A stretch of 64,000 bases of DNA from JAZIHH01 sp036678685 (GCA_036678685.1 JAZIHH010000020.1:62001-126000); one strand, 5' to 3'. Positions 1-8,327 are shown, counted from the first letter of the stretch. Notes: generated by a model not told the origin, from the sequence alone. Program-made: numbers and translations.

Positions 1-861
1 TTGAAAACAGCCGGCCATTTAAAAAACCGGCATTACCTCGGGGAGAACGAGAAACTGCTGGCCGGAAAGACCCTGGGGATGATTTTTTCCAAATCTTCCA
101 CCAGAACCAGAGTTTCTTTTGAGGTGGCCATGTACCAGCTGGGCGGGTATGCCCTGTATTTAAAGGCGCAAGATCTTCAGTTGGGACGTGGGGAGACGAT
201 TGCCGATACAGCCCGGGTTTTCAGCCGCTATCTGGACGGAATCATGATCCGTACCCACGCCCACGAGGAAGTGCTGGAATTGGCCAGATACGCCGATATA
301 CCGGTGATTAACGGGTTAACGGATCTTCTCCATCCCTGCCAGGCCCTGGCGGATATTTTTACGATCTATGAAAAGAAAGGCCGGGTGGCCGGGTTAAAAC
401 TGGCGTACATAGGAGACGGTAATAATGTGGCCCATTCTCTGATGTATGGAGGAGCTTTGTTCGGGATGAAAGTCTTCCTCGCCTCGCCTCCCGGTTACCG
501 GCCGGATCCTTCAGTGGTGGCGGAAGCCGGGGCGCTGGGGGAGAAGACCGGCGGAACAGTCAAGATTGTGGAGGATCCCCGGGAGGCGGCGGAGGGTGCC
601 GATGCCGTCTATACCGATGTCTGGGTTTCCATGGGGCAGGAGGCCGAACGGGAGCAACGCCTGGCGGCTCTCCGTTCTTACCAGGTGAACCGGGAGTTGA
701 TGGCTGTGACGAAGGAGGATGCGGTGGTGTTGCACTGCCTGCCGGCGCATAAGGGTGAGGAGATCACGGAGGAGGTTTTTGAGGGGCCGCAGTCAGTGGT
801 TTTTGATCAGGCGGAGAACAGGCTGCATGTGCAGAAGGCGATTTTGGCGATGTTGTTGTGA
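1..861 (+). CDS. argF: ornithine carbamoyltransferase, 5' end outside window
   Basis: The enzyme transfers a carbamoyl group from carbamoyl phosphate to ornithine, giving citrulline, in cytoplasmic arginine synthesis. The carbamoyl-phosphate loop STRTR is at residues 33-37 of the visible part, HPCQ at 111-114 and the ornithine-loop motif HCLP at 245-248, all in the expected order. The visible 286 residues are about 20-25 short of the usual length. The missing part is the first helix, so the gene almost certainly begins upstream of the window and the TTG at base 1 is probably internal. The last 43 bases, including the stop, are duplicated exactly 310 bp downstream, after a structured repeat. 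The family assignment is very secure; the true start cannot be seen. Confidence 0.96.
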   Translation: MKTAGHLKNRHYLGENEKLLAGKTLGMIFSKSSTRTRVSFEVAMYQLGGYALYLKAQDLQLGRGETIADTARVFSRYLDGIMIRTHAHEEVLELARYADIPVINGLTDLLHPCQALADIFTIYEKKGRVAGLKLAYIGDGNNVAHSLMYGGALFGMKVFLASPPGYRPDPSVVAEAGALGEKTGGTVKIVEDPREAAEGADAVYTDVWVSMGQEAEREQRLAALRSYQVNRELMAVTKEDAVVLHCLPAHKGEEITEEVFEGPQSVVFDQAENRLHVQKAILAMLL

Positions 862-891
862 GTGGTGGATTGTGGCGGCAGGAAATGGGCT
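816..891 (+). repeat. 76-bp direct repeat, first copy (argF 3' end plus left edge of element)
   Basis: Bases 816-891 are identical to 1126-1201, an offset of 310 bp. The copy starts inside the last 15 codons of argF, runs through its stop codon and ends one base after the left 13-bp inverted repeat of the structured element. Identity breaks at 815/1125 and 892/1202. This is seen directly in the sequence. Confidence 0.97.
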
Positions 892-1125
892 TGGGAAGCG
901 TGAACCGCGTCGAATTTCGGCGTTGGCCGGGTGCGGGCGCTCCTCGACATACGCGAGTATAGTCTGCGGTGCGTCCTCCCGGCCGCCTTGAACTTCTCGC
1001 GTCTGACGCTTCCGAATTAGGGCGGAAGATGAGGGTGATGCCCATTTCCTGCGGGGCCACCCGCAACGGCGGGGCGGGAATGGAGGCAAAGGCCGTTGCG
1101 GAGGAATATTGCTTAGGCCGGGACG
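878..1125 (+). repeat. structured inverted-repeat element, copy A (downstream of argF)
   Basis: The core, 878-1052, is bounded by a perfect 13-bp inverted repeat (GCAGGAAATGGGC at 878-890; its complement at 1040-1052). Inside are nested inverted pairs at 894-901/1006-1013 and 925-931/978-984. A separate hairpin follows with a perfect 10-bp stem (1061-1070/1092-1101) and a 21-nt purine-rich loop. A second copy at 28548-28816 matches 170 of 175 core positions. Open frames cross it on both strands, but I see no recognisable protein domain. Nested stems suggest a folded RNA or a MITE-like DNA element. No known family is recognised. Confidence 0.85.
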
Positions 1126-1201
1126 GAACAGGCTGCATGTGCAGAAGGCGATTTTGGCGATGTTGTTGTGAGTGGTGGATTGTGGCGGCAGGAAATGGGC
1201 T
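1126..1201 (+). repeat. 76-bp direct repeat, second copy (duplicated argF tail)
   Basis: This is an exact second copy of 816-891. It carries the last argF codons and stop again, then another left 13-bp inverted repeat (1188-1200), and lies directly against the sufC leader. It has no argF body in front of it, so it cannot make enzyme. The layout is gene tail, element, gene tail, start of element, the same as at 28449-28971. Confidence 0.97.
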
Positions 1202-1235
1202 CATTTATATGAACTTGGCGGGGGTGAGAGCAGGA

Positions 1236-1970
1236 ATGCTGACAGTTGAAGGATTGACGGTTAAAGCAGGGGACAGGATAATCCTGGAAGATATCTCCTT
1301 CACCATCGGTCCCGGGGAGGTTCATATTCTCTTGGGACCGAACGGTTCCGGGAAAAGCACCTTGCTCCGGGCGGTGATGGGCATGGGTGATTTGGAGATC
1401 GTCTCCGGGAAAATAATCTTCAAAGGGGTAGACATCACCCGGTTGTCGGTGGACGAAAGAGCCAGGATGGGCTTGGGCATCGCCGTGCAGAGGTCTCCCG
1501 CCCTGCCCGAGGTGAGGCTGGGGGATTTGGCCGACTTATTGGCGGAGAGATACGGAACCAACTGGCGCAGTTCGTCCCGGGCCCTCAATTGTGATTACCT
1601 TTTGGACCGGGGCTTGCATGAGAATTTTTCCGGGGGAGAGAGTAAACGGGCGGAACTTTTGCAGTTGATGATTCAGAACCCCCAGCTGGTCTTGGTGGAC
1701 GAGCCTGAATCCGGCGTGGATCTGGAGAATATCGCCGTGGTGGGGGAGGCCCTTAATTCGCTGTTAAAAGGGGAGAAGATTAAAGAACGCGCCAAGTCGG
1801 GGTTGATTATTACCCATACCGGTTATATCCTCAACTATGTCAATGCCGACCGGGGTTATGTCATGATCAACGGGCGGCTGGTTTGCGAAGGCAACCCGAG
1901 GGACCTTTTTGAAGTGATTGACAAACGCGGCTTTGAGGGGTGTATGGAATGCGTAACCTGCAAACGGTGA
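1236..1970 (+). CDS. sufC: Fe-S cluster assembly ATPase SufC
   Basis: This ABC-type ATPase powers the SufB scaffold on which Fe-S clusters are built in the cytoplasm. The 244-residue product has Walker A GPNGSGKS near residue 35, the signature NFSGGE and Walker B LVLVDEPESGVD, at normal SufC length. It ends in a Cys-containing tail (GCMECVTCKR). The ATG at 1236 is chosen because a GGGGTGA site sits just upstream; an ATG at 1209 is possible. The stop overlaps the start of sufB by 22 nt, so the two are translationally coupled. No sufS, sufU or second sufB/D gene follows, as in the two-gene minimal SUF systems. The repeat upstream ends about 35 bp before the start, so the native promoter may lie within or before the repeat. 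Confidence 0.93.
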   Translation: MLTVEGLTVKAGDRIILEDISFTIGPGEVHILLGPNGSGKSTLLRAVMGMGDLEIVSGKIIFKGVDITRLSVDERARMGLGIAVQRSPALPEVRLGDLADLLAERYGTNWRSSSRALNCDYLLDRGLHENFSGGESKRAELLQLMIQNPQLVLVDEPESGVDLENIAVVGEALNSLLKGEKIKERAKSGLIITHTGYILNYVNADRGYVMINGRLVCEGNPRDLFEVIDKRGFEGCMECVTCKR

Positions 1971-3181
1971 TCAAAGAAAGAGCGGAAAAAGCGCTTACGT
2001 TGCCCGCCGCCTTCGGGCCGGATTTTAACCCTGCGGATTATCTTAGGCCGGAGCAAGAAAGGGCCGTCCCCGGGGACCTTTCCGGCCGCCTGCGGGAAGC
2101 GGCCCTTTTATCAGGGTACGATCCGGAAGAACGTAACCGGGCCGGCTCCTATTTTCAACAGGACGAAACAGTCCTTTATGAACAAGTGAGCCGGGCTTAC
2201 CAGGGCATGGTCGAGATCATGTCGATTGAGAAGGCTTTGGCGAAGTATGATTGGCTGTGGGAATACTGGTGGCGGGCCGTGCCGGTGGATATGGATAAAT
2301 ATACGGCCTTTGCCGAGCTTCATCAAAAAGGGGGTTACTTTATCCGCATTTTGCCCGGCGCCCGGTTGGACCGGCCGCTTCAATCCTGCCTTTTACAGTC
2401 GGAAAATGAGAGCAGCCAGCGGATTCATAATATTATCATTGCCGAAGAAGGATCCCGGGCGGAGATCATCAGCGGCTGCACCACTGTGCCGCAGGTGGAG
2501 GAAGGAATGCACCTGGGAATATCGGAGTTTTATATCAAAAAGGGGGCTTTTCTCTCTTTCACCATGGTGCACAACTGGGCGGAGGGTTTCCATGTCCGTC
2601 CGCGGTCAGGGGCTATTCTCGACGAGGACGCCACTTTTATCAATAATTATATTCTGTTAAAACCGGTCCGTTCCATCCAGAGCAATCCCCGGGCGGTTTT
2701 GCGGGGAAGAGGGGCTAGGGCGCGGTTTAACAGCATTATTTACGGTCAAGGCGATTCAGTGCTTGATCTGGGCTCCGTTTTGGAACTGCAGGCCGAGAAC
2801 ACCAGGGGGGAGGCGGTCAGCCGGGCGGCGGCCGCCGGATCTTCCCGCATCATTATGCGGGGGAAATTGCTGGCCGGCAGTAATACCGCCCAAGGCCGGC
2901 TGGAATGTAAGGGGATTTTGCTTTCGCCCCGGGCGGAGATGGAAGCGATCCCCGAATTGGAGGTCCAAAAAGCCCCGCGGGCCACTTTAACCCACGAAGC
3001 CGCCGTCGGACCCATCAGCCGGGAGGCGGTGGAGTACCTGATGGCCAGGGGATTCACGGAAGAGGAAGCCGCTTCCCTGCTCATTCAGGGCTTTATGAAA
3101 GTGGGGATTGCAGGACTTCCAGAAGTTCTGGAGCGGATGGTCGATGAAATGGCGGAAACCATTTCCCTGGGCGGACTATAG
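1949..3181 (+). CDS. sufB: SufB/SufD-family Fe-S scaffold protein
   Basis: This 410-residue protein belongs to the SufB/SufD beta-helix scaffold family. The C-terminal half carries the family block ending in HEAAVGPISREAVEYLMARG and a short helical tail. It is shorter than the usual 465-residue SufB and has a reduced N-terminal region, as in single-scaffold systems where one protein with SufC does the job of SufBCD. The ATG at 1949 follows GAGGGG at 1935-1940 and lies inside the end of sufC. A strong hairpin terminator follows at 3224. A decayed copy of its 3' end is found at 10714-10801. The family is secure; the claim that this is the cell's only scaffold cannot be tested from this window. 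Confidence 0.9.
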   Translation: MRNLQTVIKERAEKALTLPAAFGPDFNPADYLRPEQERAVPGDLSGRLREAALLSGYDPEERNRAGSYFQQDETVLYEQVSRAYQGMVEIMSIEKALAKYDWLWEYWWRAVPVDMDKYTAFAELHQKGGYFIRILPGARLDRPLQSCLLQSENESSQRIHNIIIAEEGSRAEIISGCTTVPQVEEGMHLGISEFYIKKGAFLSFTMVHNWAEGFHVRPRSGAILDEDATFINNYILLKPVRSIQSNPRAVLRGRGARARFNSIIYGQGDSVLDLGSVLELQAENTRGEAVSRAAAAGSSRIIMRGKLLAGSNTAQGRLECKGILLSPRAEMEAIPELEVQKAPRATLTHEAAVGPISREAVEYLMARGFTEEEAASLLIQGFMKVGIAGLPEVLERMVDEMAETISLGGL

Positions 3182-3223
3182 CCAGTCTTGGATGTTGCTT
3201 AATACCGGAAGGGAAATTAAAAA

Positions 3224-3245
3224 GGAGGCGCAAGCCTCTTTTTTT
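3224..3245 (+). terminator. rho-independent terminator after sufCB
   Basis: A GAGGC/GCCTC stem with a GCAA loop is followed by a run of seven T. It lies 43 bp after the sufB stop. Confidence 0.85.
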
Positions 3246-3371
3246 ATGTTAGGGGTAAACAGGCAACGTAGGATTGAGGCAAGCGGCCCGCCATATACCG
3301 AAAGATATATGCAGTTTTTTGAAGACTGAATAATCTTTCTCAAAGAAAGGGACGCAAATATTGGCAGAGAA

Positions 3372-3407
3372 TGAGCAAAAAAATTTACAGGTGAGCAAGA
3401 AAATTTA
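3372..3407 (+). promoter_or_regulatory. two 16-bp direct repeats upstream of the TRAP operon
   Basis: TGAGCAAAAAAATTTA at 3372-3387 recurs at 3392-3407 with one mismatch. The period is 20 bp, about two helical turns, so a protein could bind both on one face. The repeats lie 70-105 bp before the first TRAP gene in an otherwise gene-free AT-rich stretch (3246-3476). I see no convincing -35/-10 pair. The binding role is inference. Confidence 0.45.
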
Positions 3408-3476
3408 ACGAATTAGTAAATGAAAACAAACCTGATTAATTATTTACCTTATAGAGAAGGTGGCGGTAGAAAATAA

Positions 3477-3947
3477 ATGAGAAAAATCCTTAACGAGTTG
3501 GAAGAGTATTTTGCGGGTCTTATTCTTATCGCCTTAACTTTGGTCGTACTTCTGCAGATTACTGCCAGAACGTTCAGTTGGTCGATCGTATGGACGGAAG
3601 AGATTAGCCGGTTTTTATTCATTTGGTCAATTTTACTGGGAGTAAGTGCCGGCATAAAACATGACACCCATGTGGGAACCGAGTATTTTGTAAACCTCTT
3701 ACCGCCCAAGGGCCAAAGGGTTATTCGCCTGGGTAAAACATTACTATTTATCATCTTTACCTGTTATATGACTATAACTTCTTTTTCCCTTGTGAATATA
3801 CAGTTTATGTTCAAAAAAACTGCTTCCGCCACCGGAATCCCCATGTATTTGATTTCAGCGGCTTTGCCCGTTGGTTTCCTCCTTTCTTCACTGCGTCTGT
3901 TGGCAGTATTAATAAACGAGATAAAACCATTTATATCTGCTAAGTGA
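3477..3947 (+). CDS. TRAP transporter small permease (DctQ family)
   Basis: This 156-residue membrane protein has four hydrophobic segments (about residues 15-35, 45-65, 88-108 and 123-143), typical of DctQ. The motif WTEEISRFLFIW near residues 38-49 is the DctQ hallmark. It partners the large permease to import organic acids or sugar acids using a sodium gradient. The start ATG is preceded by GAAGGTGG. It is the first gene of a Q-M-P operon. Which substrate is carried cannot be read from the sequence. Confidence 0.92.
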   Translation: MRKILNELEEYFAGLILIALTLVVLLQITARTFSWSIVWTEEISRFLFIWSILLGVSAGIKHDTHVGTEYFVNLLPPKGQRVIRLGKTLLFIIFTCYMTITSFSLVNIQFMFKKTASATGIPMYLISAALPVGFLLSSLRLLAVLINEIKPFISAK

Positions 3948-3990
3948 AATAAGACAAGACTCAATAGCAATTTAGGGAGTGGTAAATATC

Positions 3991-5277
3991 TTGAATATGA
4001 GTGGATGGTTGGGTCTTAGTTTTGTCCTTTTAGTATTAATGGGACTGCCTGTTTCCATTGCCATTGGAATCGCGGCGATTATTGCTGCTTTAATCGTAAA
4101 TCCCGGGTTGTTGACGGCTTTTCCCAGTATGATGTATGGGGCTTTGGACTCCTTTTTGCTGGTTGCCATCCCCCTATTTATGATTACCGGCTTTATCATG
4201 GAAAAAGGCGGAACTTCCCAGCGAATATTTGACTTTGCGGAATCCTTGGTGGGATGGATGCGCGGGGGATTGGGAGCGGTAAATGTTGTCGGCAGCCTGA
4301 TTTTCGGCGGGATATCCGGTTCCTCAGTGGCCGATGCCGCCGGCTTGGGGCCCATCGAAATTAATGCCATGGTAAAGAGAGGATACCCATTGGAATATTC
4401 GGCAGCCCTTACTCTTGCTTCGTCTACCTTTTCGGTGGTGATTCCCCCCAGTATCCTAATGGTAATTTATGCGATCAACGCCAACCAATCGGTAGGCGCC
4501 TGTTTAGTCGCGGGTTTATTGCCGGGTCTACTCATGGGTTTGGTTATGATTTTATTTAACTATTTTATTAGCCGGAAAAATAATTGGGGCGCCTCTGTCC
4601 CCTTTTCCGTCCGCAATATAATGAACCAGGGGAAGAAATCATTCTGGGCGATCCTGACGCCGGTTTTATTGTTGGCGGGGGTGTTAAGCGGGTATTTTAC
4701 CCCGACAGAAGTGGCCGGGGCCGCTGTTGTCTATACCATTTTTATTTCCATTGTCATTTATAAGGAATTAAAAGTAAAAGATCTTTTCAAACTCTTTCGT
4801 GAGGTGGCCGCCGGCGGAACAGCAACGATCTTTATAATCTGTACGGCAGCGCTGGCCGCCTATATCTTGACGGTGGATAAAATTCCAATGCTCGTGGCGG
4901 AATTTATCATCACGCATCTTCAATACCCATGGTTAATTCTATTGGCTATTAATATCTTTCTCTTAATTGTAGGCATGTTCATGGATACCGTCTGCTCCAT
5001 CATTATTTTGACGCCGATCTTGCTCCCTGTTGTCCAGGGGATCGGGATGAATCCGATTCATTTCGGTGTGGTGATGGTTGCCAATTTAGCGATTGGGTTA
5101 ATAACCTCTCCCGTCGGTGCTTGCCTCTATGTAACATGTGGCGTGGCAAAGGTCAGCATGGAGCGTTTAATCAAGGCTTCCATCCCTTTTCTGCTCAGCC
5201 TGGTTATTAGTGTCTTAATTATAACCTATTGTGAGCCGCTGGTAATGTTTGTCCCCAATTTATTTGGATTTAATTAA
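3991..5277 (+). CDS. TRAP transporter large permease (DctM family)
   Basis: This is the large membrane subunit of about 428 residues with some twelve hydrophobic segments. Family blocks are FGGISGSSVADAAGLGPIEI, the PPS(I/N)-type loop VIPPSILMVIYA and the C-terminal GMFMDTVCSIIILTPILLP. It forms the transport channel with DctQ. TTG at 3991 is chosen because GGGAGTGG lies 9-16 bp upstream; GTG at 3979 and ATG at 3997 are in the same frame with poorer spacing. The gene lies 43 bp after the small permease and 78 bp before the binding protein. Confidence 0.93.
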   Translation: MNMSGWLGLSFVLLVLMGLPVSIAIGIAAIIAALIVNPGLLTAFPSMMYGALDSFLLVAIPLFMITGFIMEKGGTSQRIFDFAESLVGWMRGGLGAVNVVGSLIFGGISGSSVADAAGLGPIEINAMVKRGYPLEYSAALTLASSTFSVVIPPSILMVIYAINANQSVGACLVAGLLPGLLMGLVMILFNYFISRKNNWGASVPFSVRNIMNQGKKSFWAILTPVLLLAGVLSGYFTPTEVAGAAVVYTIFISIVIYKELKVKDLFKLFREVAAGGTATIFIICTAALAAYILTVDKIPMLVAEFIITHLQYPWLILLAINIFLLIVGMFMDTVCSIIILTPILLPVVQGIGMNPIHFGVVMVANLAIGLITSPVGACLYVTCGVAKVSMERLIKASIPFLLSLVISVLIITYCEPLVMFVPNLFGFN

Positions 5278-5355
5278 AAGTTAAATAAGGAAGGGGAGAT
5301 CGGACAGGGAAAATTAGCTTAAATTCACCCAAAAAAACTGAGAAGGAGGAAGAAA

Positions 5356-6360
5356 ATGAAAAAAAGAACGTTACTTATCATCGGCCTCGTTTTTTTGCTG
5401 GGTTTCGCGGTGATGGGAAATGCCAAGGACAACAGAATAGTAGTGAAAATATCCGATACGGAGACCGCCGATTCCAATATCTTTAAAGCCTTGAAGTACA
5501 TGGGAGATTTGGTCGCCAAAAACAGTAACTATCAAATTATTTTCGAGTATTATCCAAGCGGCGTATTATCTTCCGGGAATGTCGGTACCATGGTTGAACA
5601 ATGCCAGATGGGAACGATCGAGGCGTTGTCTTTATCAACCATTCAGGTTACCAGTTGGTTGCCGGAGCTGTCCGTAGTTACCTTGCCGTTCCTCTTTGAC
5701 AATATTGAACAATCGTACCAAGTATGTCAAAGTGCCGCGGCACAAGAGGTTTTGGCTTTGTATGACAGAATAGGGATGGTCGGAGTTGCCGCTTGGCCCA
5801 GAAATCTACGCCAGTTTATTCATGGGAAGAAACCGCTGCTGACGCCGGCCGATTTTGTCAACCAAAAAATGCGTGTTCCGGAAATTAAATTGTTTGTGGA
5901 TTTCTTCAAGAGCTTGGGGGCAGTAGTTACCCCAATGACCTGGGGTGAAGTTTATACCGCTTTACAGTTGGGTTCCATTGATGGTTTGGAACAGCCGACG
6001 GAAACCGTTTACCCGGAAAAACTTTATGAAGTTCAAAAATATTTGACCATTTCCGATTACGCCGGTGACTGGAAGATCATAAGCTTTAGCAAGAGATTCT
6101 GGGACAAGCTCACCCCCGAGCAACAAAGAATTATCATTGAGGCCGCTGAGAAAGCAAGAGAATATAAATACCGGCTTGACAAAGAGTCCACGGAAAAAGA
6201 TCTCAAGTTGTTGGAAGAAAAAGGCATGGTCGTTGTCCAACTGACCCCGGAGCAGAAAGAGTTGTTTAAACCCTACGCCGAAAAGGTGTGGAAAGATTTT
6301 GAACCGGTAATTGGCAAGGATTTGCTGCACAAAATGTTGGAGGCGGCAGGAAAGCTCTAA
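5356..6360 (+). CDS. TRAP transporter substrate-binding protein (DctP family)
   Basis: This is a secreted or membrane-tethered solute receptor of 334 residues. It has a signal peptide (KKR followed by a hydrophobic stretch to about residue 23) but no lipobox Cys. The core matches DctP, with the conserved helix region LPELSVVTLPFLFDN and the ligand-pocket segment QKMRVPEIKLF, in which Arg normally pairs with a substrate carboxylate. It has a strong AGAAGGAGG site. It completes the transporter and is followed by a strong terminator. The substrate is probably an organic acid; which one is unknown. Confidence 0.93.
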   Translation: MKKRTLLIIGLVFLLGFAVMGNAKDNRIVVKISDTETADSNIFKALKYMGDLVAKNSNYQIIFEYYPSGVLSSGNVGTMVEQCQMGTIEALSLSTIQVTSWLPELSVVTLPFLFDNIEQSYQVCQSAAAQEVLALYDRIGMVGVAAWPRNLRQFIHGKKPLLTPADFVNQKMRVPEIKLFVDFFKSLGAVVTPMTWGEVYTALQLGSIDGLEQPTETVYPEKLYEVQKYLTISDYAGDWKIISFSKRFWDKLTPEQQRIIIEAAEKAREYKYRLDKESTEKDLKLLEEKGMVVVQLTPEQKELFKPYAEKVWKDFEPVIGKDLLHKMLEAAGKL

Positions 6361-6378
6361 GAGTTTGCCTGCAAGGTA

Positions 6379-6416
6379 AACGGCAGGTAGATTCCCCTCA
6401 TCTACCTGCCGTTTTG
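6379..6416 (+). terminator. rho-independent terminator after TRAP operon
   Basis: A perfect 13-bp stem (6379-6391/6101 equivalent arm at 6401-6413) with a 9-nt loop is followed by a T-rich tract. It lies 20 bp after the dctP stop. The next 250 bp up to 6671 hold no other feature I can support. Confidence 0.9.
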
Positions 6417-6671
6417 TTACCAGGGTAAATTCTCACCGGCGTTCAGGGGTTCCCGGCCTCGCCCGGTCCTTCCGTCCGGGGAAGAGTTCAAAGGGAAGCC
6501 GGGTAAAGACAATCCTTCGGGCAAGAGGGGAAAAGTTGGATCAAGGAAAAGGATATTAAAGGCTGAATAAATGAAAAGTCGATTATAAAGGGAAGATTTT
6601 AATTTATCGTGGATGTTTAAGTTAACTTTATGTCCAACTTGGCGAATAACAAAAAAGAGGTAGGGCCAACG

Positions 6672-6944
6672 ATGACCGGGGCGGATAAGAGCTTTAAAAA
6701 ATATGGGAAAAAAGTTGCTCCCACAGAACAGGAATTTGAGTGGGGCCGAACCAGGTGGTTTATTACCCCCGCTTTCGGAGAACACCGGGTAATAAGCGTG
6801 GGCGAGATCGACCTCTTTCCCGGGTGTCAACAAAGCGAGCATTATCATTATGCTGAAGAGCAGCTAATCTATGTTATAGAAGGGAACTGCATTCATTATA
6901 TCAATGGACAAGCCTATTCTTTGGGTGCCGGTGATCTCCTTAGT
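6672..6944 (+). pseudogene. cupin-domain protein, 3' end lost at IS junction
   Basis: About 91 residues of a cupin remain. The first cupin motif is intact (GCQQSEHYHYAEEQ, followed by YVIEGNCIHYINGQ and SLGAGD), with metal-ligand His residues in place. The second cupin motif, normally some 20-30 residues later, is absent because the frame runs into the left end of the IS element, whose TAA at 6945-6947 serves as stop. ATG 6672 has an upstream GAGGT; an in-frame ATG at 6630 has none. Such cupins often bind sugars or act in sugar metabolism, which would fit the neighbouring TRAP genes, but this is inference. The fragment is probably non-functional. Confidence 0.8.
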
Positions 6945-6945
6945 T

Positions 6946-8327
6946 AAGTCCGTATAATGGTGTAAAATTGGTTTCCTAAAAAAGAGGGAGCCATTAACAA
7001 ATTCCTCAGTTAGAATAGAAGTTGGACAAACCAAAATTCTAAGAGGAGGAATTTGAATGGCTCAATACCAGATTACCGTAGATCAAGAACTTTTGCATCG
7101 TCTATTTTTAGGCAATAACAAGGATTCCGGTGTGTCAGCGCTATTGGAATCGGTATTGAACCAGATTTTGCAGGCGCAAGCCACCGAACAGCTTCAAGCC
7201 GAGCCATACGAACGTACTGATAAAAGAAAGGGCTATCGTAACGGCACACGCGAGCATCCTCTTACCACCCGGGTCGGAACCATAACCCTACGTGTTCCGC
7301 GTTTTCGTAACGGCCAGTTTTCCACTGAGATGTTTGCCCGCTATCAGCGGAGCGAACAGGCCTTGGTGCTGGCCTTGATGGAAATGGTAATTAACGGGGT
7401 CTCTACCCGTAAGGTCAGTCAGATAACGGAAGAGTTATGTGGTACCGAATTTTCCAAATCCACTGTTTCAGAGTTGTGCAAGAAACTGGACCCCATTGTG
7501 AACGCCTGGAATAACCGGGACTTGAGTGAGAAGTGTTATCCTTTTGTCTTGGTGGACGCTTTCGTACTGAAGATTCGTGAAGATGGCCGTGTCCGTTCCC
7601 GGAGTGTTATGATTGCTATCGGCATAAATACCGAAGGCTACCGGGAAGTTTTAGGTCTCATGCTGGGCGACAGTGAATCCGAAGCCAGTTGGAGCCAGTT
7701 CTTTTCCTGGCTTAAAAGCCGTAACCTGCGTGGTGTCGAACTGGTAGTATCAGATGACCATGGCGGCCTGGTCAAGGCGGTTCGCCGCTACTTCCAGGGC
7801 GTTACCTGGCATCGCTGCCAAACCCACTTTATGCGTAATATCATGGACGCTACGCCTAGGTCGGCAAAAGAAGAGCTTTATCCACATCTGCGAGCGATTC
7901 TGGATGCGCCTGATATCGGTACTGCCCGGTTGTTATTGAATCAAACCTTGGAGACATTTGAGAAAAAAGCACCCAAGGCCATGCAAATACTTGAAATGGG
8001 CTTTGATGACGCTACCGCGGTCCTTATGCTGCCGGAAAAATATCGCCGGCGTCTGCGTACTACAAACGCTGTCGAGCGTCTTATCGAAGAGATTAGGCGC
8101 AGGGAACGAGTTATCCATATTTTCCCGAACCGGGAATCGGCAATTCGCCTAATTGGAGCCTTACTTATGGAAATTGACGACAAGTGGATAGCCGGCAAAA
8201 AGTATCTGGATATGAGTGAATACCTCCAGTGGCAAGAAGAGCAAAAACAAACTAGCGACCGAAGTAATGTCGCGTATATCAGATAAATTTAATGATAACT
8301 GAGGAATTTACACACTAATCTGGACTT
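6946..8327 (+). mobile_element. IS256-family insertion sequence
   Basis: An intact transposase is flanked by imperfect terminal inverted repeats. AAGTCC..AT....GTGTAAA at 6946 matches the complement of the right end reading inward from 8327. A second inner inverted pair (AAATTCCTCAG near 7000; CTGAGGAATTT near 8300) supports the ends. IS256 elements normally make an 8-bp target duplication. None is visible, and the two flanks are fragments of different genes (cupin and E2). This is better explained by insertion followed by deletion or recombination than by a simple hop. A fossil of the right end lies at 62021. Confidence 0.88.
7057..8286 (+). CDS. IS256-family (Mutator-type) transposase
   Basis: This is a 409-residue DDE transposase of the Mutator/IS256 family at full length. 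The catalytic Asp residues are in VLVDAFVLK and VVSDDHGG, and the catalytic Glu is in ERLIEEIRRRERVI near the C-terminus. The conserved HRCQTHFMRN block is also present. The start ATG follows AGAGGAGG. The frame has no interruption, so the element may still be active. It is the only recognisable gene between the terminal inverted repeats. Confidence 0.97.
   Translation: MAQYQITVDQELLHRLFLGNNKDSGVSALLESVLNQILQAQATEQLQAEPYERTDKRKGYRNGTREHPLTTRVGTITLRVPRFRNGQFSTEMFARYQRSEQALVLALMEMVINGVSTRKVSQITEELCGTEFSKSTVSELCKKLDPIVNAWNNRDLSEKCYPFVLVDAFVLKIREDGRVRSRSVMIAIGINTEGYREVLGLMLGDSESEASWSQFFSWLKSRNLRGVELVVSDDHGGLVKAVRRYFQGVTWHRCQTHFMRNIMDATPRSAKEELYPHLRAILDAPDIGTARLLLNQTLETFEKKAPKAMQILEMGFDDATAVLMLPEKYRRRLRTTNAVERLIEEIRRRERVIHIFPNRESAIRLIGALLMEIDDKWIAGKKYLDMSEYLQWQEEQKQTSDRSNVAYIR

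Noticed and set aside
816..1201. Diversity-generating retroelement template/variable repeats
   Set aside because: No reverse transcriptase or accessory gene is near, and the duplicated tails are identical rather than adenine-mutated.
764..1204. Minus-strand open frames across the repeat element (also 28452-28823)
   Set aside because: They are conserved only because the DNA is conserved. They have biased Arg/Pro/Ser content, no ribosome site and no domain.
969..1235. Long open frame joining element sequence to sufC
   Set aside because: The frame from 969 merely lacks stops; SufC homology begins at 1236 and a ribosome site lies just upstream. The repeat does not look like a SufC domain.
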